A stretch of 25,320 nt of DNA, taken from the NCBI GenBank assembly GCA_036723975.1, contig DAIMGJ010000022.1:1-25320 (forward strand), written 5' to 3'. The notes beneath the pieces were generated by a model. The model was not told the DNA's origin and searched no databases. It was given only the letters and a program-made list of their open reading frames with translations. Below, piece by piece: positions 1 through 6,831 of this stretch (positions within the stretch are counted from its first letter, which is position 1; each line of letters opens with the position of its first letter). Position numbers and translations under genes: made by a program. This DNA comes from JAILEN01 sp036723975. GTDB taxonomy: Bacteria > Bacillota > Clostridia > Lachnospirales > Lachnospiraceae.

Positions 1-87
1 GATGCAACTACCCCATACTATATGCATTATCTATTACAAAGAAAGGTTCAGTGATTGAAAAGGTTGCATTTCGATTTACAATTTACG

Positions 88-153
88 TTTTTATCGTAAT
101 TTTTATCGTAATTTCGTAATTTTTATGCCCGTTTTTCTATACGTTTTTCTATA
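88..153. repeat. two 12-bp tandem duplications upstream of the GlsB-like gene
   Basis: The AT-rich region before the first gene contains two independent perfect 12-bp tandem duplications. TTTTTATCGTAA occurs at 88-99 and again at 100-111. CGTTTTTCTATA occurs at 130-141 and again at 142-153. The second pair runs into the likely -10 element at 150-155. Seen directly in the sequence; any regulatory role is unknown. Confidence 0.85.
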
Positions 154-155
154 AT
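150..155 (+). promoter_or_regulatory. probable -10 element of the GlsB-like gene
   Basis: TATAAT lies 25 bases before the ATG at 180, with an AAGGAGG ribosome binding site at about 165-171. No good TTGACA-like -35 box is found 16-18 bases upstream, so the promoter is incomplete or uses an activator or another sigma factor. The remainder of 1-149 is AT-rich and shows no gene. Confidence 0.45.
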
Positions 156-179
156 GGGAAAAATAAGGAGGAACGAAAT

Positions 180-416
180 ATGGGAATTATTATCGGACTT
201 GTCATCGGCGCATTGGCCGGATGGTTAGCAGGCATTATCATGGGAAGCAAAGGCGGACTAATCCGAAATATTATCCTTGGTATTGTCGGAGGATTTGTGG
301 GAAGCTACGTTCTTAGTTTTTTAGGCATCGCTGGAGAAGGATTTATCGGAAGTGTGATCGTAGCTGCCATCGGTGCTTGCATCGTAATCTTTGTAGGAAG
401 ATTGATTTTTAAATAA
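180..416 (+). CDS. GlsB/YeaQ/YmgE-family small membrane protein
   Basis: This 78-residue, glycine-rich and very hydrophobic protein matches the GlsB/YeaQ/YmgE family, often labelled transglycosylase-associated or stress-response membrane protein. Three membrane segments can be placed at about residues 2-20, 28-48 and 55-76. The pattern of GxxxG-rich helices with a short basic loop (SKGGLIRN, about 23-30) after the first helix is typical, and the length is normal for the family. The ATG at 180 is preceded by a strong AAGGAGG site, and a terminator follows directly after the stop, so the gene is probably monocistronic. The molecular role of the family is poorly known. It is associated with envelope stress in other bacteria, which is family knowledge and not shown here. 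Confidence 0.88.
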   Translation: MGIIIGLVIGALAGWLAGIIMGSKGGLIRNIILGIVGGFVGSYVLSFLGIAGEGFIGSVIVAAIGACIVIFVGRLIFK

Positions 417-424
417 TATGAAGA

Positions 425-453
425 AAAGTGTCACCGGCGGTGACACTTTTTCT
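425..453 (+). terminator. rho-independent terminator of the GlsB-like gene
   Basis: The stem AAGTGTCACC pairs with GGTGACACTT around a GGC-type loop and is followed by a T run. It begins about eight bases after the stop codon of the upstream gene. Confidence 0.85.
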
Positions 454-467
454 AAGATGGGACTTGG

Positions 468-593
468 GTCTCGCCTGCCGGCTCGGTCGGCGCTTCTCGC
501 TTCGCGAGAGGTGTCCACCGGACACCCGCGGTCTCGCCTGCCGGCTCGGTCGGCGCTTCTCGCTTCGCGAGAGGTGTCCACCGGACACCCGCG
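468..593. repeat. perfect tandem duplication of a 63-bp GC-rich palindromic element
   Basis: Copy 1 (468-530) and copy 2 (531-593) are identical over 63 bp with no spacer. The unit is about 70% GC, far above its surroundings. It contains two compact inverted repeats: TCTCGC/GCGAGA with a TTC loop, and GTGTCC/GGACAC with an ACC loop. This looks like an extragenic palindromic (REP-like) element of the kind dispersed in many bacterial genomes. The open frames that cross it are not convincing genes, because they merely translate the repeat twice and lack ribosome binding sites. Confidence 0.9.
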
Positions 594-601
594 CCCCACC
601 C

Positions 602-623
602 GACTGCATATTGCAGTCTTTCT
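602..623 (+). terminator. weak hairpin with a short T run
   Basis: GACTGCA (602-608) pairs with TGCAGTC (612-618) around TAT and is followed by TTTCT. It lies just after the GC-rich duplication. It could be a secondary terminator or part of the repeat region; there is no independent support. Confidence 0.35.
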
Positions 624-646
624 GTAGGAAGTCCCTTTTCCGCACG

Positions 647-678
647 AAAAAAGGAATCTCTTTCGAGATTCCTTTTTA
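647..678 (-). terminator. rho-independent terminator after tRNA-Leu(AAG)
   Basis: GGAATCTC pairs with GAGATTCC around a four-base loop. It is flanked by A5 and T5 runs, so it can work in both directions. It sits three bases beyond the 3' end of the minus-strand tRNA-Leu and ends that transcript. Confidence 0.85.
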
Positions 679-680
679 CA

Positions 681-766
681 TGCGGAAGAAGGGACTTGAA
701 CCCTCACGACTGCAATAGCCACAAGATCCTTAGTCTTGCTCGTCTGCCAGTTCCGACACTTCCGCA
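681..766 (-). tRNA. tRNA-Leu(AAG)
   Basis: This 86-base cloverleaf has a long variable arm, as expected for a class II tRNA. Acceptor TGCGGAA pairs with TTCCGCA. The anticodon stem CAAGA/TCTTG encloses the loop CTAAGGA, giving anticodon AAG (leucine, CTN box). The T loop GGTTCAAGTCC is canonical. The first anticodon base A is probably edited to inosine, which is general knowledge for A34 tRNAs. No CCA is needed beyond the acceptor end. The gene has its own promoter upstream and a terminator just downstream. Confidence 0.93.
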
Positions 767-776
767 TTCCTATGTT

Positions 777-794
777 GGTGCTCAAATCAGCACC
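777..794 (-). other. hairpin in the 5' leader of tRNA-Leu(AAG)
   Basis: GGTGCT pairs with AGCACC around GATTTG, between the -10 box and the mature tRNA 5' end. It would form at or near the very 5' end of the precursor and would be removed by RNase P. Confidence 0.5.
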
Positions 795-801
795 GAATGA
801 T

Positions 802-830
802 ATATTAGCAAATTCACTTTCACTTGTCAA
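802..830 (-). promoter_or_regulatory. promoter of tRNA-Leu(AAG)
   Basis: On the minus strand TTGACA (825-830) is followed after exactly 17 bases by TAATAT (802-807), a near-consensus vegetative promoter. The -35 box lies inside the last codons of the EAL gene, whose stop is at 820-822. The promoter and the coding sequence therefore overlap, and no terminator is visible between them. Confidence 0.85.
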
Positions 831-2760
831 ATACTTTTTCTCGGGACTCTTTCAAAAACTCCAGCAAGCGTTCTTCCGGCATAGGTCGAGCGTAGAAAAA
901 TCCTTGAATATAGTCGCATCCCAGTTCTGTCACGACCTGAGCCACATCCTCTGTTTCCACACCCTCTACCACAATTTCCATGTCGATATCTTTCAACATA
1001 TGGAAGGTATTTTTCATAATCAAATACCCCTTATGGTCTTTCAGATTGTCTACCATGGTCTTATCGATTTTTACTATTTTTAGCGGAAGCTTGATAATTC
1101 TGTAGATATTGGAATAACCGGTTCCGTAGTCATCCAAAGAAAAGCCGAAGCCCATCTCCTTTAATTCCATAAGATTGTGCTGCATAAACTTGTTAAACTC
1201 CGCACTGGCAGTTTCTGTAATCTCGAAATTAATACGTCGTGGATTGATTCCGTATTCTTTCTGCATGGCTTTCAATTTTTCCGCAAAACCGGACTCCATA
1301 CACTGATGTGCGGATAAGTTAATCTCTACATACTCAAATCCTGTTTCCCTAAATCTATCGGAACTTACAAACCGAAAAACCTCTTCTATCACCCGGTCTC
1401 CGATAACATTGATCAAGCCCTTTTTCTCTGCCATCGTGATTACCAGCTGCGGGGAAACATACCCGTATTCCGGATCCTTCAATCGAAGAAGTGCCTCGGC
1501 GGACAAAAATTTCTTTTGTTTTACATCATAAATCGGCTGATAAAAAATTTGAAAATCCCGATGATTAATCGCATTTTTTATAATCTCATCAATATGGTTG
1601 TACACCTGGAAATCACTTCTTACAAAAAAGCGTTCCGCCATACTATATCTATCTTCTCCGGAGTAAAAATATGTATGGTTATGACCGAAGTTAACTACTT
1701 CCTCCACCGTAGTTAACACATCCGGGAATTTCATCAAGGTAAACTTCGTATCCATGCGCGCACCATCTCGTTTACCATATCCTGCCAGCTGCACAAAACG
1801 TCCGTACTCTTTCTCTAAAAATCCCGGATAATAATCCTTCTGTCCGTCGTATACGATATAGATATTGCCCGGATACTCAAAATAAAGCGAATTATCGGGA
1901 CTTTGCCGCTTTATATCCTCATCGATACGTTGAAGCGCAGCACTCATAAAACGGTCGAATCGATCCTCTCCCACAAAGGAACGGACCTCGTCGGCGTTAA
2001 CGACGGAAATCATTCCTATCATCACTTCCTGACCGGTCATTGCAATTTTGGAAATCTCATCACGATATGCATCCCAACCAAACACGCGGGTATGGATGTC
2101 CATCTGCTCCTCCGGTCGTTGCACAAATAAAAGTATAATCAGCATTGCCAATGCCATGGAAAACATTTCTAAATGAAGTGTCTCATCCACTGCCTGAATC
2201 AGAACTGCAATACCGGTTAGAATCAGCAGGGACAAAAGGGCAACCCATTTTCCTAAAGGAATGTATTTCCGGCAACGAACCAAAACCATCAAAGAAATAA
2301 TGCAGTACAAAGAAGAAATAATATAAAGTACAAAAATCATTTCTCTGCGTTCATATCCCGTGACAGGAGAAATATAGAAAAATACCGGCTTTATCATATT
2401 AAAAATCAAGGCCAGCACAACGGCTCCGTAGGGCAATACGAACGGAATAAAACGCTTTGGGCTTTTAATCTTATACCAGATTCGCGCCGAGGAATACAAA
2501 AACAAAATATATATAAGAATGCACAGATTGCGGCAGAAAAAATAGCCATAGTTAACAGCATTTGCCAAAAATATATCCGGCTTCGACAATGGATATTTAA
2601 ATGCATATGGCAAAAAATCACAGACGGTGGAAACCAGTGACAATGTCACCATAGCGATATAGAATTGATTTGTTCGACCTTTTGTCATCTCTCTTGCACC
2701 GATTCCGCAAAGAACCACAACAAAGATTACCACTGCCGCATAATCATAATGAAAATTCAT
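820..2760 (-). CDS. 7-TM EAL-domain c-di-GMP phosphodiesterase with degenerate GGDEF
   Basis: This 646-residue protein would hydrolyse cyclic di-GMP to pGpG at the inner face of the membrane. Seven hydrophobic helices lie at about residues 5-25, 32-54, 64-94, 103-130, 141-164, 171-191 and 195-218. A region at about 219-390 is sized and placed like a GGDEF domain but lacks the GGDEF signature, so it is probably regulatory. The EAL domain (about 395-640) keeps the known catalytic set: E422 in EAL, N481, E513, D543-D544 in DDYGTG, K564, E599 and Q619. I therefore expect an active enzyme. The gene starts 16 bases after the RsmJ-like gene with a GAGGAG site, so they are likely cotranscribed. The signal sensed by the membrane part is unknown. 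EAL activity is well supported by residues; the rest is inference. Confidence 0.93.
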   Translation of the reverse strand: MNFHYDYAAVVIFVVVLCGIGAREMTKGRTNQFYIAMVTLSLVSTVCDFLPYAFKYPLSKPDIFLANAVNYGYFFCRNLCILIYILFLYSSARIWYKIKSPKRFIPFVLPYGAVVLALIFNMIKPVFFYISPVTGYERREMIFVLYIISSLYCIISLMVLVRCRKYIPLGKWVALLSLLILTGIAVLIQAVDETLHLEMFSMALAMLIILLFVQRPEEQMDIHTRVFGWDAYRDEISKIAMTGQEVMIGMISVVNADEVRSFVGEDRFDRFMSAALQRIDEDIKRQSPDNSLYFEYPGNIYIVYDGQKDYYPGFLEKEYGRFVQLAGYGKRDGARMDTKFTLMKFPDVLTTVEEVVNFGHNHTYFYSGEDRYSMAERFFVRSDFQVYNHIDEIIKNAINHRDFQIFYQPIYDVKQKKFLSAEALLRLKDPEYGYVSPQLVITMAEKKGLINVIGDRVIEEVFRFVSSDRFRETGFEYVEINLSAHQCMESGFAEKLKAMQKEYGINPRRINFEITETASAEFNKFMQHNLMELKEMGFGFSLDDYGTGYSNIYRIIKLPLKIVKIDKTMVDNLKDHKGYLIMKNTFHMLKDIDMEIVVEGVETEDVAQVVTELGCDYIQGFFYARPMPEERLLEFLKESREKVFDK

Positions 2761-2776
2761 TCCCTTCTCCTCACAA

Positions 2777-3451
2777 TTACAATACGTAGCAATCGTATCG
2801 AATTGTTTTTCCCCCTATAGAATATCCGGGAGTTTTCCCGGCCAAATATGCTCCCTTAACCGGACGTTTCACCACCACTTTGGACGCATTTGCCGAAAGC
2901 GCCGCAGTAAATAACTCTTCTTCGGTTCTGCAAGGTGATTCCAGTTTTTGAAATAATTGAAGCTTTTTGTTGGTTAAAGAATTCTTTGTTTTTTCCGGAA
3001 ACATGGGATCCAAAAAAATTACATCAGGCTGGAAAGCACCGACATTGCCCAAGTCCTTTTTCCCTCCGATTCTGTCACAACAGTCTTTACCGTCCATTTT
3101 GATGCAATGCATTCTGCCTGCAATATCTTTCATTTCTTCCGATTGCAAGGCTCTTTGAATCGTATCTTCAAGCAACGAAAAAATACATTCATTGTACTCG
3201 CAAAGAACCACGTCCCAACCTGCTGCAGCTAAAAGGAAGGAATCCTCACCAAGTCCGGCAGTACAATCCAACACCCGAAGGTGTTCCTTTCCCTTAATCT
3301 TTACCGCCCGAACCAAAAGTTCCTTATGTAACACAGACGGTTTAACACGTTTTAATAGCTTGTAGTAATCACCGCATAGTTCCAACTTTCCGTCCGTCAA
3401 CACCAGACCGTATTCTTTTTGCACTAATCCCACAGCCTCATTCATAGCCAC
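2777..3451 (-). CDS. rsmJ: RsmJ-like 16S rRNA (guanine-N2) methyltransferase
   Basis: This is a class I SAM-dependent methyltransferase of 224 residues. Motif I (VLDCTAGLGEDSF, about 60-72) binds SAM. The catalytic motif DPMFPEK (about 148-154), followed by KNSLTNKK and then VVVKRP (about 193-198), is the distinctive pattern of RsmJ (YhiQ), which methylates G1516 of 16S rRNA in E. coli. That reaction is family knowledge; the exact target here is inferred. The 224-residue length is close to the roughly 250 of E. coli RsmJ. The start is GTG at 3451 or ATG at 3445. No good ribosome binding site is seen and a TAAAAT box lies only a few bases upstream, so the mRNA might be nearly leaderless. It is followed after 16 bases by the EAL gene. 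Confidence 0.82.
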   Translation of the reverse strand: MAMNEAVGLVQKEYGLVLTDGKLELCGDYYKLLKRVKPSVLHKELLVRAVKIKGKEHLRVLDCTAGLGEDSFLLAAAGWDVVLCEYNECIFSLLEDTIQRALQSEEMKDIAGRMHCIKMDGKDCCDRIGGKKDLGNVGAFQPDVIFLDPMFPEKTKNSLTNKKLQLFQKLESPCRTEEELFTAALSANASKVVVKRPVKGAYLAGKTPGYSIGGKTIRYDCYVL

Positions 3452-3528
3452 ATTTTACCACGTTTCGTTGATTAAAAACAACCGTTTCCATCCTAACCGT
3501 CAGGCAAGAATTATAAAACATTTTTTTA

Positions 3529-3557
3529 TTGAAAATATCCGACACGTTTGTTAGAAT
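3529..3557 (+). promoter_or_regulatory. promoter of tRNA-Leu(TAG)
   Basis: TTGAAA (3529-3534) and TAGAAT (3552-3557) are separated by 17 bases. The mature tRNA begins 13 bases after the -10 box. Confidence 0.82.
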
Positions 3558-3570
3558 AAATTTTGTTTAT

Positions 3571-3650
3571 GCGGGCGTGGCGGAATTGGCAGACGCGCCA
3601 GATTTAGGTTCTGGTGGGCGACCGTGCAGGTTCAAGTCCTGTCGCCCGTA
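3571..3650 (+). tRNA. tRNA-Leu(TAG)
   Basis: The acceptor GCGGGCG pairs with CGCCCGT, followed by discriminator A. The anticodon stem CCAGA/TCTGG encloses TTTAGGT, giving anticodon TAG (leucine, CTA). The D arm begins TGGCGGAATTGG and the T arm carries GGTTCAAGTCC. The variable arm is fairly short for a leucine tRNA. It is the only plus-strand RNA gene in the window and has its own promoter and terminator. Confidence 0.93.
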
Positions 3651-3652
3651 TG

Positions 3653-3692
3653 AAAAAAGGTAAGGGTGCACATCCCTTACCTTTTTCTTTTT
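3653..3692. terminator. bidirectional rho-independent terminator
   Basis: GGTAAGGG (3659-3666) pairs with CCCTTACC (3674-3681). The stem is flanked by an A run and by TTTTTCTTTTT. It ends tRNA-Leu(TAG) on the plus strand and, read the other way, the signalling operon that stops at 3696. Confidence 0.88.
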
Positions 3693-3695
3693 CGA

Positions 3696-4472
3696 CTATT
3701 TATTTATCTTTGCCTGCTGTGCAACAAAGAAATCATCTATGTTTTTTAAAAGTTCATCTGCCGGCATCGTTTTTAATAGGTATTTCTCCGGATGAAGACC
3801 TACAACCGACATAATGGACTGTTTATCGTTTTTAGCCGTCAAAAACATAACCGGAATATCCTTTGTAGAGGGTTCTCCTCGAAGCATTTCCAGCACCTGC
3901 GGACCGTTTGCCACCGGCATTTCATAATCCAGCAGGATCAAATCCACATGTTTTTTCGCTAATAACGCAATCGCATTTAATCCGGAATTTGCCATATATA
4001 CGGTATACTTATCTGATAGCCAAAGGCGAAGCGTACGAAGCATGGTTCCATCATCATCCACTACCAAAATAGACTTCTTTTCATTACTCCTTAAAGATAC
4101 ATCCACCACATCATTTAGCTTATCCACAAGTTCTTTGACATTTAACGGGCGTAAAAAGTATCCGGAAGCTGCATTCTCCGGGAACAGCTTTTTCGCATCT
4201 GCAAAATCATCCGGATTACCGACAAAATAAACCAACGTAACTTCCTGTGCACCGTCTACCATATCCTTAAGATAAACCAAGGTATCTTTCATTTCCGAAA
4301 CATCCCGATCCAGATATACCAAAATGATTTGCGGACGGTTTGACATCTTGGAAATGATATTTACATTTGCCAATGTAGTTTCTACGCTAAAATGCTCTCC
4401 TTCCAAATTTTTCTTCATGGCCATAACCATAAAGGTCTCCTGCGAACTGATTAACAATACTCGCTTATCCAT
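3696..4472 (-). CDS. tandem-receiver response regulator without output domain
   Basis: This 258-residue protein consists of two receiver-like domains. The C-terminal one (about 133-250) is complete: acidic pocket D139-D141 in VVDDD, phospho-acceptor D182 in LLDYEMP, T212 and K234. The N-terminal one (about 4-122) has the fold's length and a D55, but lacks the paired acidic residues near its start. It also has an arginine (LRPL, about 108) where the conserved lysine is expected, so it is probably a pseudo-receiver. There is no DNA-binding, GGDEF or other output domain. The gene starts 14 bases after the HPt kinase gene with an AGAGGAG site and is surely cotranscribed. A role as phosphate sink, relay intermediate or protein-interaction partner is inferred. 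Confidence 0.88.
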   Translation of the reverse strand: MDKRVLLISSQETFMVMAMKKNLEGEHFSVETTLANVNIISKMSNRPQIILVYLDRDVSEMKDTLVYLKDMVDGAQEVTLVYFVGNPDDFADAKKLFPENAASGYFLRPLNVKELVDKLNDVVDVSLRSNEKKSILVVDDDGTMLRTLRLWLSDKYTVYMANSGLNAIALLAKKHVDLILLDYEMPVANGPQVLEMLRGEPSTKDIPVMFLTAKNDKQSIMSVVGLHPEKYLLKTMPADELLKNIDDFFVAQQAKINK

Positions 4473-4486
4473 ATTACAGTCTCCTC

Positions 4487-6607
4487 TTATTCCATCGACA
4501 TCGCGTCGAGTTTTTCCATAAGTCCGATCTGGTTTACTTCAGAAACCACACCGGCAATCTCGTCGAAATCTGCTTGATACTCCGACGGGATTTCACAATC
4601 TTTGAGCATATCCACAACAGAGTCCGCTCCATCGAAATCAAAAGCTTCCGCGTACTCACGCAATCCCTTTAACGCTTCAAAAAACTCTTGTTTCTCTATG
4701 GCACGTTTTTCCCTGTGTCCTTCTTCTTCCGCAAAGGCTTCTGCAATCCTTTGTCCGATGAAACGATACTCCTGTATCAGCCGAGGGGTATTTGCTTTCA
4801 TTCCCCGCAAGGCCACCTCATCGCGGATTAGCGCTCTTCTGCCCAAGTCCTCCAATCGTTTTGCATCTTCCGAAAGTTTGAATGCTCCAATCAGGCGGGA
4901 GGAACTTTTTAATGCATGTACCCAAATCGTATAATTTTCCAAATTGCCCTTTTCCAAAAAGTCTTCTATTTCCTTTGCTTTCTTTTCAGAATTCTCCGCA
5001 AACTCTTTTAAAACTTTTAGCAAAACATCTTTCCCGCCGCAGAGTTCAAAGCCTTCTTTCAGATTCAAATTCGGAATACTCTGAAGTTTCACACACATAG
5101 GATGGTCACATGCCAACTGTTCAAAGGTTTCTTTCGGCTGTTCTTTTTCAGAAAGCGTAACATAATTTATCTTTTCTTTTGGAAGATGATCCTCTAACAG
5201 TTTTTCCAGCAAATACCCATCAACCGGTTTCGGAAGAAACTCTGTAAAGCCTGCAGCTTTATACTTAGCTCCTCCTCCGGTAATAACATTTGCGGTTAAT
5301 GCGATGATCGGAGTATCTTTGCTCATATTCGTCGGCATCTCCTTCATGCGTTCCAGCGTCTCAACCCCATCCATTTCCGGCATGCGATGATCCAGGAAAA
5401 TAATATCGTATCTCTTTTCCTTTACCATCTCCAAAGCTTTAAAACCACTCTCCGCTGCATCAACACGAATTTTGGATGCCTTTAAAAGTGCTTTCATCAC
5501 CGTTATATTCATAGGAGTATCATCCACAATCAGCACACATGCTTCCGGTGCCTGTAAAACTTTCTCCGGAATTCCAAAGTCTTTTTCTTCTTCGAGATTT
5601 TGATTGCCAACTTCAATCCACCGAACCACCTCTACCGGAAGCGTAAAAGAAAAAGTGGAGCCGACAGAATACTTACTTTCCACTGAAAGTTCTCCACCCA
5701 TCAGTGCAAGAAGCTCTTTAACAATATTTAATCCCAACCCGGTGCCTGCAAGGGAACGGTTTACACCTTCATCCAACCGTTCGAACCGCATAGAGATTTT
5801 ATCCAAATCTTCTTCTTTTATCCCGATTCCCGTATCCTTTACCGCAACCTTGAGTATCACATGGGTCTCATCTTGTTTTTCATACCCCAAAGAGATGTCC
5901 ACACGTCCCTCTTTCGTATACTTCACCGCATTGTTTAATAAATTTGCAAGAATCTGCTTAAATCGAATCTCGTCTCCGTACAGCAGTCTTGGCGTCGTCG
6001 GATCAAAATCCGTATAAAACTCTAGTCCCTTTTCTTTTGCGCGAAACGCATTCACATTCACCACATCATTAACGCTATCCGTCAGGTCAAACTCCACCGG
6101 CTCGATTTTCATATCTCCGGTTTCCAATTTGGTCGAATCCAAAATATCGTCAATCAGTGCCAAAAGCGTTCTTCCGGAGGTGCGAATTTCACGGGCATAC
6201 CGTCGAATTTGATCTTCTTTGCTTTCACGAAGAATCATCTCGTTCATACCCAGTACCGCATTTACCGGCGTACGAATCTCATGGGAAACATTGGTTAAAA
6301 AATAAGTCTTGTTTTCTATAGCAAGTTCCGATATTCTGGCCTCCTCCTGTTGCTTGTACTTTGATACGATTTGTTCCACATATCGATCAATCAAATAATC
6401 CGCCACAAATATAAATACTACAGAGGCCACTACTATGAGCATCGCCACTTTCAAAATGTGGCCGGTAGAAAATGCCCCGGAAAAAACCACTGCCAAAAAT
6501 CCTACCAACACAGCCTCCATCACAATAAGACCTTTTAGAAGCATCGACAGTTTTCCCCGACGGGGTTTAACTTGCTTTTTTTGACTATTTTCTCTTTCCT
6601 CTCCCAT
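4487..6607 (-). CDS. membrane hybrid histidine kinase with receiver and HPt domain
   Basis: I place the start at ATG 6607, with an AGGGG site four bases upstream, giving 706 residues. The frame stays open to a TTG at 6700, which would add 31 residues. Two membrane helices lie at about residues 22-45 and 52-74 in this numbering, and no large sensor domain is present. The HisKA phosphorylation site is H109 in NVSHEIRTP. The ATPase motifs are NNAVKYT, DTGIGI and GTGLGLNIVKEL. A receiver follows with phospho-acceptor D406 in FLDHRMPEMDG. An HPt domain then carries H564 in WVHALKSSSRLIGA, followed by a helical tail of about 100 residues. The full His-Asp-His chain is thus in one protein, and the next gene offers the final Asp. 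The signal is unknown. Confidence 0.92.
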   Translation of the reverse strand: MGEERENSQKKQVKPRRGKLSMLLKGLIVMEAVLVGFLAVVFSGAFSTGHILKVAMLIVVASVVFIFVADYLIDRYVEQIVSKYKQQEEARISELAIENKTYFLTNVSHEIRTPVNAVLGMNEMILRESKEDQIRRYAREIRTSGRTLLALIDDILDSTKLETGDMKIEPVEFDLTDSVNDVVNVNAFRAKEKGLEFYTDFDPTTPRLLYGDEIRFKQILANLLNNAVKYTKEGRVDISLGYEKQDETHVILKVAVKDTGIGIKEEDLDKISMRFERLDEGVNRSLAGTGLGLNIVKELLALMGGELSVESKYSVGSTFSFTLPVEVVRWIEVGNQNLEEEKDFGIPEKVLQAPEACVLIVDDTPMNITVMKALLKASKIRVDAAESGFKALEMVKEKRYDIIFLDHRMPEMDGVETLERMKEMPTNMSKDTPIIALTANVITGGGAKYKAAGFTEFLPKPVDGYLLEKLLEDHLPKEKINYVTLSEKEQPKETFEQLACDHPMCVKLQSIPNLNLKEGFELCGGKDVLLKVLKEFAENSEKKAKEIEDFLEKGNLENYTIWVHALKSSSRLIGAFKLSEDAKRLEDLGRRALIRDEVALRGMKANTPRLIQEYRFIGQRIAEAFAEEEGHREKRAIEKQEFFEALKGLREYAEAFDFDGADSVVDMLKDCEIPSEYQADFDEIAGVVSEVNQIGLMEKLDAMSME

Positions 6608-6670
6608 AAAACCCCTGTTTTCCTGACAAAATCCGCTGTTTAGTGAAGCCTGTCTCATTTCATCCGCAAT

Positions 6671-6750
6671 TGTGGATAACTTTGTTGGTGTATCTCTCAA
6701 CCAATGTGTTATTCGATTTTATCCCCAAAAATCGCTCCGATTTATCCACA
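6671..6750. promoter_or_regulatory. cluster of DnaA-box sequences between two kinase genes
   Basis: Two perfect copies of the DnaA box TTATCCACA are present, one on the minus strand (6671-6679) and one on the plus strand (6742-6750). A one-mismatch copy, TTATCCCCA, lies at 6719-6727. They sit in and around the 5' region of the membrane hybrid kinase. The region 6608-6831 otherwise holds no gene I can support. A plus-strand TTGACA at about 6780 has only a poor -10 partner and no gene behind it. Confidence 0.6.
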
Positions 6751-6831
6751 TTTGCACAATTGGAATATTATTCTGAATTGTTTGACATTTTCATTTTTAA
6801 TCTTTTTAAAATTAGTTGGTTCAACTTTCAA

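Noticed and set aside
468..593. CRISPR array
   Set aside because: The copies are directly adjacent with no unique spacers and there are no cas genes.
418..718. Plus-strand open frames crossing the 63-bp duplication
   Set aside because: They translate a repeat twice, overlap a terminator and a tRNA, and have no ribosome binding site.
321..830. Minus-strand frame of 169 codons
   Set aside because: It runs through the tRNA-Leu, the terminators and the repeat, and overlaps the GlsB-like gene; not coding.
6608..6831. Replication origin at the DnaA-box cluster
   Set aside because: No dnaA, dnaN, rpmH or other origin-linked gene is visible and only three boxes are present; a regulatory or titration site is more modest and fits better.
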